Shown: positions 47,301-58,200 of the stretch, piece after piece
Layout: each line of letters starts with the position of its first letter
Position numbering within the stretch: position 1 is the stretch's first letter
DNA from: Sporocytophaga myxococcoides
GTDB taxonomy: Bacteria; Bacteroidota; Bacteroidia; Cytophagales; Cytophagaceae
Direction of reading: 5' to 3'
Assembly (NCBI RefSeq): GCF_000775915.1
Contig: NZ_BBLT01000007.1
Coordinates: 248,001 to 312,000, forward strand
DNA: 64,000 bases
Notes under the pieces: model-generated
The model's input: only the letters and a program-made list of their open reading frames with translations
What the model was told of the DNA's origin: nothing
The model's database searches: none
Position numbers and translations under genes: made by a program

Positions 47301-49217
47301 AAATACTTTGTAGAATGCACTGGGCAACACACTATTAATGAGTTTGAATACAAACTGGTTACTACTGAAAATATTTCCGATGATACGGATCACAAGTTTG
47401 TGAATACTGATGGAACTGTCAGCATAGTTGACAATGATCCTTTATTCGCAGGTAATTCAATTCTGAAAAAGCGTTTCAAATTATTGTTCAACAATTATAA
47501 AGTAGTCGGAGGTAATACATCCCTTACAATGGTCCAGGTTGCAAACCTTGGCGTGGGATGCCCTGTTTCATCTGTTACCTGCTCTGGCCCTACCTGTCCA
47601 TCCAATCTGATGACTACAGGAGCAGCATGGAATATGTTTAAGTCTTTATATCTTACAGAACGTCAGAAAATATTAAGAAGTATTGCTACTGCCAAAGCTA
47701 TTGAAGGTGGATATTATAATGGCTGTATTGGTGATCCGGATTTTACATCTACAGACGAGGCTTCCCCGTTTTTTCAATTCAGACAATACACTTCCAGTCG
47801 CATAGAAACGCAAAGGAACTGCAGTGGCTGGTGGGTATGGCGCAGTTGTACAGAGAGCCAGGTGGAAGTAAAAGATACTTATTATTCCATACCTTATTTT
47901 GATAGTAAACAAACCTGCTTTGTGTGGAGATCCAGATTCTATGGAGACAAAGTGAGAAAATTCTATCAGAAAGTATACCCTCTTGGAGCAGAATTGCAAC
48001 AAGGTAGATGTATCAGAAAGGTTCATGATCCTGAAACAAATACTGATGTAGATATGGTAGTAAATTGCCAGGAAGATGAGGAGCTTTACATTAATCAAAT
48101 TAATGACGCAGTTGCAAGACAACGTTATGAAGACTGTGGATTGTGCCCAATTGCTTCGGATATCCAGGATTTTGTCATACAGGCGCAAAGAAAGAAGATA
48201 TTAAAAAATACTGCCCCTATAGTAGTTGCATGTCCTCCGTCTACAAGCTTGTTAATGCTCGGAGGTACACTTATAAGAGAATTTAAGATCGGATCCACCA
48301 TTCCTGCAATCAGATGGACAGGGACGTATGATGAGGCTACAAGAATTTTGACAGGAGAACTATCTTCTTCTGCTGACAATACTTTTACGCCACCGACTAA
48401 GACAATTAAGATTACTCTTAACTTCAGCACATTACCTGCAGGAATGGAAGTCGATTTTAACAAACTTAAAATCTGCTGTCTAAATCCGATAGATGCAACA
48501 CATTTCAAGATGACTGTATACTATACCGGTTATTACAAAACTTCCGATAATTCTTTACTTGCAAGTATTGATAGAGTTGCTCCTGAATTACAAAGCGGTT
48601 ATCAGAAAGCATCTTTTGAGGTTAACGGAGAGCTTGAAAATACCACATTAACGCCATGTACAATTGCTCCAAACTGCCAGGTTACAGGAGCTAGTAAAAA
48701 CATAGTCGGATTCCTTAATATGCTGAATAAGCAGGTTATTAATGATAAAACGGCCCAGCTGATATCTTCAACTGAAGTTAATTTGTCAAGCAGTGCAATG
48801 ATAAAGTATTATGAATATCCTTTAAGAAAGTTGCTTAACATTAATGCACTTGATGTAAACGGAGATCCCGCTATAACATTAACTTCAATTGCACCCAAAT
48901 GGACAAGTTCGGTAAATGTCAATGGTGTGCTAATGGGGGAGTTGACTTATTCAACAAGCAGTACGGTGAACATTAATATCAGAAAAACAGGTAGCACTTC
49001 TGCAACCTTAGATTTTAATACGGTAAGTTATTTTACCAACATACAGCCGGTTACAGATGCGTCTGCTTGCAATGGCAACGAATGTTCATTGAATCTCTTC
49101 ACAGCTGACGCAGTGACTGTTGATTCAAATAATAATAAAATATATACAAAGGTAGAGATTGAAGTACCTAACTATACAATGACAGTTTGTAAAAAAGCTG
49201 TACAAGGATCTAATTAA
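44337..49217 (+). CDS. exported RHS-like component, DUF6443-type and Cys-rich modules (1626 aa)
   Basis: Signal peptide MIRIIIYLAFLLSINIAFA. A strand domain and a fibronectin-like segment (about 190-290) precede a DUF6443-like YD module (about 320-560; FYDYNGRPVIQILPVP, SYLDMDGKVIATALAGG). From about 720 comes a Cys block CGYSCETCQNN, C-DLCRSNIACV and MLADLSIGGQYAE; then YHPEYKYFVEC near 984, AWNMFKSLYLTERQKIL near 1097, and a C-terminal strand region. I recall this series in the same order in giant single-chain RHS proteins of Bacteroidota. It lacks the RHS core and toxin. It is 17 bases before the 4053-residue gene. Confidence 0.75.
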   Translation: MIRIIIYLAFLLSINIAFAKEFVDKTDYPKSDMNVSPTNNLGEEYQNFTLVQSTISDPASRTFFVNKTFGVVQLYYPLTANTVPTDGTAEVTVDLTYTVEENNVLVDRHKIAVLKIDMSAAHYAPIALVRLENALKISGRITNINIPATGFDDIKLQFRVETEVFEKMLYAQEVTGILKDDQFVNTEGSLLVSWDALNNAESYELEWTYISNQDPENINNTLSLAQIQLRDNLLFRTNSSRVELKSNSFKIPLIYEKGLIFYRVRPVGRNIANGGLVTVKGKWSLEENSTSVAGISTNHYYEFTGLEQSMNWQSSLSFAEEGKSKVVLSYHDGSSRNRQAVTRINTDERAIVGETFYDYNGRPVIQILPVPDKGANNLYYHPQFNKIEDENGNPLPITKTSYDIATEGSGCNVDSPTLDEGSGASHYYSPSNSFETNGNKGINIINKSLIPDAKKYPYTQTKYTNDNTGRIAAQSGVGDAHQIKSGHETKYLYGTPDQEELTRLFGTQVGNNAHYKKNVVVDPNGQVSVSYLDMDGKVIATALAGGSPESVKGLEGPKGRHINSQLLSTISNILSEDKRSKSYLKKLVVSENNTSYVFSYNFSAKPYIIKCTNKAENAVKDINLSAVLDAEIELQSCGERIFLQPLSSTYQFGNGTVQTGNTTVTKVLNAGEYTLTKKIKINEAKLNDYLSQYLSNSAYTCVIPVGDYIKDSIDIADLSGCGYSCETCQNNVESLITNLDSRRDGITTPKLTESEKEGMRSNCYDLCRSNIACVSALNGMLADLSIGGQYAEIREKNLESPKIPSIQSDDFINKGDITESEYDVPLNNDPEGNMMGTPITDINVSKFKLSVFNPENILSVVPITLKNGTKISRADWHKPIRIIIDGYPNAETDYNQSIFKDEINLNTAEYEETNYYGTDGKLVYAKVIKSGSTYFPEFIPDGASALVTVNEEIGEYKIPVKYLKDVAIFENYWKPHFANYLVVYHPEYKYFVECTGQHTINEFEYKLVTTENISDDTDHKFVNTDGTVSIVDNDPLFAGNSILKKRFKLLFNNYKVVGGNTSLTMVQVANLGVGCPVSSVTCSGPTCPSNLMTTGAAWNMFKSLYLTERQKILRSIATAKAIEGGYYNGCIGDPDFTSTDEASPFFQFRQYTSSRIETQRNCSGWWVWRSCTESQVEVKDTYYSIPYFDSKQTCFVWRSRFYGDKVRKFYQKVYPLGAELQQGRCIRKVHDPETNTDVDMVVNCQEDEELYINQINDAVARQRYEDCGLCPIASDIQDFVIQAQRKKILKNTAPIVVACPPSTSLLMLGGTLIREFKIGSTIPAIRWTGTYDEATRILTGELSSSADNTFTPPTKTIKITLNFSTLPAGMEVDFNKLKICCLNPIDATHFKMTVYYTGYYKTSDNSLLASIDRVAPELQSGYQKASFEVNGELENTTLTPCTIAPNCQVTGASKNIVGFLNMLNKQVINDKTAQLISSTEVNLSSSAMIKYYEYPLRKLLNINALDVNGDPAITLTSIAPKWTSSVNVNGVLMGELTYSTSSTVNINIRKTGSTSATLDFNTVSYFTNIQPVTDASACNGNECSLNLFTADAVTVDSNNNKIYTKVEIEVPNYTMTVCKKAVQGSN

Positions 49218-49234
49218 GAATATAATTTTTAGAG

Positions 49235-52200
49235 ATGAAAAGCTTAAGAATACTTTTGGGACTACTTTTTGCGAGTTTAGCGGCTTACTCACAAAATTGT
49301 AACATAACAATAGTACCTACGGGGAGCACCTGTTTTGGAGGCATGGATGGCAAAGCAGAAATTCATAAAGATGGTAAGCTGGTTGTGCTGGATAATGGTG
49401 GAACATGTGTAACGCCTGAAATATCGTCTTACTCATGCGGGACTCCGGTTTCAGGGGCTATCGTAAGTAATGCAACGAGCGGATTGGTCGAAATTCCGGA
49501 TGGTAAAACGTTGTATCTGACCTCTCCGTCCTTTAACGGCAGTGTAAGGTTCTTAGGAACAAATACCCTTGTTGTTTGCGGAGGAGCGACGATCACAAAT
49601 TTTGAAATGAATAATAATTCCAAGCCGATTACAATAATTATAAATGGACAGGCAACATTGACGAGTCAGAATATAAATCTTGACTATCAGAGTGTGCTTA
49701 AGAATTATGGAAACCTTTCTATTACCAATACCATTGGATTTAATGGAAAGCTTTTTAATCATGGTTTTCTTGCAGCAACTCAGACGCTTAATATCAATGC
49801 TAATACAGGTCAATTTTATAATGCAGGAAGAGTTCAGGTAGGTGGATCATTCAACAATTACAATACTGCAACTAACGGAGGTACAATGGAAATATCCGGC
49901 GACTTTAATAACAATGGTGGCTCCGGATTTATAAATCTTTGCAATATAAATGTAGGAAACAGCTTTTCGAATTCTACTACTATCGAAAATTATGGTAAAA
50001 TTACTGTAGGTAACCTTACCAATATCACCGGCGGAAAATTGTATAAAGGCTTCTCAAATAGTTTGCTTGCGACAAAAGATATTACTATAGATGGAATTGT
50101 TGAGGGTGTTGGATCTTCATGCTCAGCTGTTAAAGTTTCTAGAACTACAACGATCAATGGATCAGGTATTGTGAAAGGAGCAGCTGACCTTTGTGATGCA
50201 AACGGCATTGAAACGATCAGCTCTGGTTCCATACAAGGAGGTGCAACAACAAATTGCAGCTGTAATGCAACAGGAGCAGGTTCCGGTGTTTCAGGAACGA
50301 TTACATGGAGTTCCGGAACTCCTACATTAGGTGGTAGCACAGTAACAGGACTTTCTGCAAATACTTATAATGTTTCTGTTAATCTTCAGGGCTGTAGTGC
50401 AGTTAATCAGCAATTTACTATTCCTACTCCAAACAAAATAATGGCTACTGTTTCTGTTAATGGAGGGACAGCTACAGTGAGCACCCCAACAGGAGGTAAT
50501 CCGGGGCAATTCTATTATGACTGGAGGCTGGTTTCCTCAACCGAGATTACAACTACGACGACTGGAAGCAAAAATTTTTCTACTCCTGGTAACTATACTG
50601 TAACAGTCAGAGACAACAAAGGATGTACTGGAGATCCACTACCTTTTACAATTGTAGGTCAAGGTAATACTTGTAATTTTACTGTAGTAACAACTCCTGT
50701 AACTTGTAATGGTGGCAATGATGGAAAAGTGGTTGTTTATAAAGATGGTGTGCCTCTTGAAGTTCCTTCAAATCCAGGAGGAGGAAGCGGAGGTAGCTCC
50801 GATATTCCAACAGGAAATCCGGGAAGCTGTATGTCCCAGGCTGTATCCTCCTATTCATGTTCTTCAATTCCATCAGGTGCGGTCAATTATAGTCAAAATT
50901 CCGGAACTGTATCAATAACTGCAGGACAGACAGTCTATATTACTTCACCTTCTTTTACCGGAGACCTTTCTGTGGCAGGAGGAACATTGATTGTATGTGG
51001 AAATGCTACCATTCAGAATTTTAACTATTCCGGAACTCCGGGAACGTTCACTCTTATCGTTAATGGAACAGCAAAGCTAAATGCTCCTAACCTTAATTTG
51101 CTTGCTAACAGTACTGTAAAGAACTATGGTATTCTTACTACCAGCAGCATTGGCTTCAATGGCGCTCTAGAGAACCATGGTACATTAACTGTTAATGGTG
51201 ACCTTAGCTTTAATACATCTGCCAATTCCTATCTTAATACAGGAACGATTACTGTAACAGGGAATTTTAATAATAAATTTACTACTATCAATGGAGGTAC
51301 ATTTAATGTTAAAGGAATCTTTAATAATAATGAACCAACATCTCTGTTCAGGAACTATTGCAAATTGTTTGTTGATGGAAGTCTTAATAATAACAAAGAT
51401 ATAGAAAATAAAGGATATATCGTTGTTGCTACTTCTACCGCTACATTTAACAGTAATTCTGTCTATAAAGGTTATGCAGGAAGTGTGCTGTATGCATTGA
51501 ATTTTATAAATAATGGTTTAATAGATGGATTGGAAAGTTGTGCATCTATAAGAGTAAAGCAGAACACAAATCTTACCGGCAGCTCTATCATAAAAGGAAA
51601 TACATTTCTTTGCGATGCCAATGGTGTCGAAACGGGATCTGGTCAGATACTTTTACCGGCAGCTTTAAACTGTAGCTGTGGAGGAACTTCAACAACAACG
51701 TCTTCCAGTCCTGTTGTATGGACAGGATATCCGAATGCTTCCGGAAATACCAACAGCAACCTTACTGCAGGAACAAATACTGTAGTTATCAACTGGCCTG
51801 GCTGTAGTCAGACAACTCTTACCTATACCATCACTCAGCCATCAACAGCAATCACTGCAACTGTTTCAGTAAGCGGTGGTACTGCTGCTGTATCCACTCC
51901 GACAGGAGGAAACGGAGGTCAATACAAATACAAATGGTCAGATGGTACAATTACTAACGTAGGGTCTCGTAACTACACTACAAAAGGAAATTATAGTGTA
52001 AGGGTATTGGATTCCAAAAACTGTGAAGGTCCTGAATTACCGTTCTCTATTAACAACATAGTAGAAACTGAATGTAATATTATAGTTAGCTATCAGGTGA
52101 ATGAAAAAGTTCTGATCAAAATAGAATGTCCTGATACGTCATGTAAATATAGAATAAAGACAAGCGACGGAAATCTTTTGCCATATTCCAGTCTTATTAA

Positions 52201-55200
52201 CCGTCCATGTAAAGATTCGGTGATCACTTCTGTGAATTGTAATGGGGATATCATTCAGACTGGGATTAAAGGAAGTGGAAGATGTGTACCTTTCTGTAAT
52301 CCTGCAACGGATCCGAATTGCCCTTGTAATCTTGCAACTGATCCCGGATGTAATCCACAGTGTAATCCGACAGTTGATCCTGACTGCCCATGTTTGGCAG
52401 GCCTTGATCCAAACTGCCAGGGATGTGATCTGACAGATCCACTTAATTGCCCTTGCGATCCAAATTCTGCAAACTGTCCTCCATGCGATCCTTCTAAGGA
52501 TGCAGGATGTCCTACTTTGGGTGCTACTTATCAGGCATATCCTGAAAAATGTGGTACCAAACCTTATGTTGTGCTCACTATTACTGGCGGAAGCGGTAAT
52601 TATACAGTAGTCAATAAGAATAATAAAGATTCGAGAGGTAGTGGCTCTTCTCCAATTACCATGTATAACATGGCAGAAGGAAAGTCTAAGCTGATCATCA
52701 CTGATAACGTTAGCAAAGTTTCAAGAGAAATTATCGTAAAGGTTGATCCTGCTCCTAAAAGCACTATGAGTGTAACAACCACAGCAAACGCAGGAAGTGA
52801 ATGTAAAAATCAGCTATCTATAAATATAACAAATGCTGTATCCGGTCCTTATAGGTTGGATCTGGGATGTTGTATCCCTAGCTCCCTTGAGAATCTGACA
52901 GCAACGTCAGGTAATCTTCAGCTTGGGCCATATACCATCCCTAATAATATAGGTGATGGACCTTTTATGGTTAAAATAACGGATTCATATTGTAATACTT
53001 ACAGTGACCTTGTAACTCCATGCAACATTGTGTGTAATACTCCAGAATCGAATAACTATCAGCCTCAGTTTACTAAAGTAAAACCAAGTTACAAAGGAAA
53101 AACTGATGGAAGTATAACACTTAACAATCTTCCTGCACATGTTACTGCTTACTGGACAGGTACAAATATTTACAGTCCTGTACAAGGAACAACGCTTTCA
53201 TATATCGGTGAAGGTAGTTATTCTTTACTTTTGGTGAATAATGTAACCAAGTGTACATATTACTACAGTCCTGTTGATGAAAAACTTGAGGATGGTCCAA
53301 GCAATAGTGTCAGATTTACATTGGTAGCTGGGTGTAATTACGAAGCAAAATTGAGCAAGGTAAATGATGACGGAAGCGCAAACGCTACACCTGTTGCAGA
53401 ACCTGTTTCTTATACCTGGTATAACCCGGCCAATAACAGTCCTGTTGGTTTTGGCAAACAGATCAATATTTCCGCAATTGCTACCTCCCTGTCTCTGGAT
53501 AATCTTAATCTGGTGACTATAGACGGACAAGGGAATACTACTTCTTTTCCATTTGAAATTCCCAATAGTTGTAAGCCTCCGACAGTTTGTAATGCGGAGA
53601 TCAAGTACAAATTTACAGATCCTCTTTGTTATGATGGAACAACAGGCAGCATTACAATTAATTCTATTCCAGCGAACTATAATATTGTCTGGGCAGATCC
53701 TGCTCTTCAGGCTACAGGTGCCAATGCATCAACTAAAACTGGGTTAAAAGGTGGCAGATACAGTCTGTCTGTAATACCGAATAGTTCTACCTGTAAAACA
53801 GAAACTGTTGATATCATCCTGGATAATCCTCCATCTCTTGAGATATCTAAAGAGGATTTATCGACAGGTGGAGTTAAGATAATTGTGTCTAAAGGTAAAA
53901 AAGATTACCATATTGTCTGGACGGACAACAATCAGGATATTGCTGAAAGAACTGACCTTGTTCCTGGTACCAGCTATACAGTAAATGTAACAGATGCCAA
54001 TAACTGTCCAGGAACGTTTACATTTGTATACAATCCTTGTGCAGTGAGTAAACCTGAGCCTTTCGTAGTGTTAAAAGGAACTACAGCTACGGTGGTAAAC
54101 AGTTCGGGAATGGCTCCTTTTACTTATAACTGGAAGGGTGGAGACATTTTTGACAGAAGTTTGAAAAGTCAGGATAAACTTCTCTCAGGAATATATGAAG
54201 TGGTTGTGACAGACAAAAGAGGATGTAAAGACAGTGTAGAATTCAATTCCAATAAATGTGGACAAACGATCAATGTATCTGTTACTACTCAGGATACCAG
54301 ATCGGACCTTTGTAACGGTCAGGCAGCTTTAAGCCTTTCCGGAATTACAAATTATGATGGATATGTTATCTTATGGGATAAAACTCCGCTGGATGACTAT
54401 TTAAAATATCAGAATCTTGATGTTCTTAAGAATCAAAGTACAGTTAAATTCCAGAATGCCTGTGCGGGCAAACATACTGTTGCAGTTGTAACGCCAGAAG
54501 GCTGTGCAGTGGAGAGTCCGTTTGAAGTGAAATATACGACTGTCCCTCCAACGGACTGTTCAACAAATCCTCTTGCCATTACCAATCTTAATGGTACAAG
54601 CTTTACCAGAGCATGTTATTCAGAGTCATTTAATGTGAAGTTTTACGTTAGCGGAGGTACTCAAAAGTATACATACGACTGGTCAGTTGTGGGAGCCGGA
54701 GGAACGACGAGAACTTTCTCTTCTCAGAACCCTGGTCTTGATAACCCTGATCCGGGAACTTATACAGTGAAAGTTACAGATAAGAACCTTTGCACCGTAA
54801 CAGGAACATACACCGTAACAGGTCCTTCAAATGAGTTGACCTTTACCCAACAGTCTCAATCGCCTGTTTGTGCCGGATCCAATGGTACATTGACCCTGAA
54901 CATTTCCGGAGGAGTTCCTCCTTACAAGGTTACCTGGGCAGATGCTACAATTACCAATACCTCTACAGGTATAGTAAATAAACAGCTTGTAGCAGGTGTG
55001 TTACAATCGTTTACCGTTTCTGACAGTAAAAACTGCACCAAACCCGGTGATGTTTTTATCAATGATACACCCTTTGAAGGAAAAATCTATTACAACAGAC
55101 TTGAGTTCTGCCCGGGAAAAGACCCTGTATCTCTGACGGCGGCAAACATTTCTGCCTATACATTCCAGTGGGCGGGTGCAGGTATTAATGCCAATAATCA

Positions 55201-58200
55201 ATACGAATCACAGGTAAAAGTGAAAACAGCAGGTGTTGTAAACCTTGTGTATACTCCTAAGCAGGGAAGCGCATGTACTTTACCATTTACCAAATCAGTA
55301 ACAATTTCTGAAAGATCAGCTGAAGACTGTAAGCCTTCCAATATCATGTGCGATGTGGTGGATATTGAAGTTCCCGGGATCATAACAGTGAATCAGTGTA
55401 ATGTTACTATTAAAAATGTAGATACTTCCAATGTTGAAGCTGCCTACTATGCTTATATTCAGGAAGCTAAAAAGAAATTTGTCAATGACTATATAGCCTC
55501 TGTTATGGACGGTCTGCAGGAAGAGCTTACCATAGATTATAGCGACAGTGAACAGCATTATACACTTTATTATTACGATCAGGCCGGAAACCTTGTCAGA
55601 ACAGTTCCTCCGGCTGGGGTAAAACCTTTGAGCGAAAGTGCAACTGCAGGTATCATCTCGGATCTTAAAGACAATAAAGTGCCGAATGTATACACAGACC
55701 ATACGCTGGCTACTACCTATAAATACAACAGTCTGAACCAGCTGGTCACTCAGGATATGCCGGATCACAGCCGTCAGGATCTGTGGGAGACAAATCCGTC
55801 GCTTACCCTGCCAAACGGTTATACTGTGGGTGCGGTGGATTATGTGACCGCACAAAAAGGACTTCTTTTTGCCAATTCCTCTTCGGAAACAAAATTATAC
55901 AAGACGACCGATACCGGTAAGGAGTGGACTGCCAATCTGGGATTGGAATTCGGAGATATTCTGGATATCAATACCGTCACAGGAGCTTCACCTGCCTATT
56001 TTGCAGTCGGTAAGAATGGTCTGTTTATCAAAGGCACCAACAACGGAAGCGAATGGACATTGTTCTCTTCACCGACTTCACTTGACCTTATAGATGTATA
56101 CTTTACGACGTCCACGGCCGGAAGAATCATGGCTGGTGACGGTACTATATGGACAACAACAGACGGCGGAGTAAGCTGGTCTTCTCCGAACATTGCTCTG
56201 AAAAATACCAATATCGTAACGATTACAGATGTCTGGAACGACAATAACCAGATCCTGGTGACAGGAACAAAAGGTGGTGTATCCGTACTTTACATGAGTG
56301 CAGACGGAGGGGGTACCTTCAATATACAGGAATTCGGTGCAGGTCCGTACAGCGCGATAGCACTCGAAGGCCAGAATATCTACATTACCGGAGCCAATGG
56401 GATAATACTGAAGGTAGCTGATGGAAAGTTCACTGTGTGGAACAGCAGTAATGTTCAGAAACAATTCAAGCAGCTTATCATGAAATCGGGCAACTATACC
56501 GCCCTGATGACAGATGCGGGCAATCCGCAAGGAAATGTTTATACCAGTACCGATGGAAAATCGTGGACAGCAGTAACCTCCGGTAATGACATCCTCAGGA
56601 TTTCAGACCTGAACGGCACTATGGTATCTGCAGTATCCAATTCGGGTAACTACGGAAACAGCAACAACTGGAGCAGTTTTGGAACTGTTACAGTGACTAA
56701 CAATATCGCCTCTCCGGGTACAACTCAGTTAAATAACATTACCAGATCAGTATATGTGGCAGGAACCCTCTTTACCAACAACAATTCACCGGTAAGTGAC
56801 AGAGAGGTCATTCTTGCATCCTCTTTAGCGTACAGAACAGGAACCAACAGCTGGCAGAAAATCGATATAACAGGTTATTCAGGTTATACGACCAGATCAC
56901 TGATCGTCAATGCAACCCATGACTGGTTATTGCTTGATGGCAATAACAATCTGTACAGAACTAAACTGAATACCGGTACGGTTCCTAATAACACGCTTAT
57001 ACTGACCAACAGCAACAACGCTGTTCTGACCAATGTTTATGAGATATACAAAACCAGTGACGGTATTTATGCCCTGAAGACTGATAATACAATAGTAAAA
57101 CTGACTCTAAACAGCGATGGAACGGTTACGGCTGTTTATCAGTTTACCCTTCCTTCCGGAGTGAATGTTTATATGCTTTCAGATATGAGCATAACTGTGG
57201 CTTCAACAGGCGGAGTCGATGCACTGGCTACCTTCACTGACGGGTCCACCTATCAGAGACTGGCAGGCGGCAGCTGGGTGAACAAAGCCTATGCAGTTCA
57301 GCCGACGAACCTTCTTACATCAACATCATCAGGAAACCTGACGATGTATACAGGCGGGGACAACAGCGAACTGTTTAAGAAAGCCAGTCAGGATAATAAT
57401 AACTTCCAGTGGAGTTATCAGAAAGTGATCAGCAGCACCCCTGTGAAGATCAAAGATTCTTACCTTGATGCAGGAACGCTTCGCCTTGCAACAGACGCAG
57501 GGATGAAGACCTACAATGCTGCTACCTTTGCCCTTACCAGTGAAAGCGGAGTGAGCGGAACGATCAACGAGGCATACAACAATGTTGCAGTAACAGAAAG
57601 CGGCAGCATCTATGTGAGGAATGGCAGCGGTACATGGCAGGGAAGCAATCCTGATCCATTAAATGCACCGATCAGAGAGGTGTCTGTAAACCTGGCAGCA
57701 GGAACGAAAAACATTTATTACTATCAGGGCGGAGGCTGGAGCAAGGCCCTTCCGATAAAAGTACAGCCGATAACAGCCATGGCTCAGGGGAATAAACTGA
57801 TAGCTGTAGGCAATCAGGGAACGGTGCTGGTCTCTTCGGATCTTGGAGAAACCTGGCAGCCAAAACCAGTCGGATCTACGCAGAACCTGAGTGCGGTAGC
57901 TGCTTCAGGAGAAAAGGCAGTGGCAGGTTCTGTTAACGGAAGCATCTTCTACAGCACAAACGCAGGAAATACCTGGACGCCGGTTTCAAATCCTCCTGGC
58001 ACGGGAGAAGTACGCTCCATCGTGATAACAGGCACAAAAGTGTGGATGATCAAAGGAAAGAGCCTGCTGTACAGCAACGATATGAGCAATTACAGCATTG
58101 CCCTTACAGCCACCGAAGAATTATACGGAGTACATGTGGATGCTGACGGATACGGTTATGTTGCAGGAAACGCAGGAACGGCTTACAGATTACAGCCAGT

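Noticed and set aside
46950-48508. several long minus-strand open frames within the 1626-aa gene
   Set aside because: They follow from the codon bias of the sense gene; hydrophobic but with no conserved motif or start context.
52290-52525. possible CRISPR-like array in the repeated DPxCP DNA
   Set aside because: The repeats vary in length and sequence and stay in frame with the coding region; there are no spacers.
55316-56530. minus-strand open frames of 150-179 codons within the 4053-aa gene
   Set aside because: They lie antisense to conserved YD and propeller repeats; treated as shadows.
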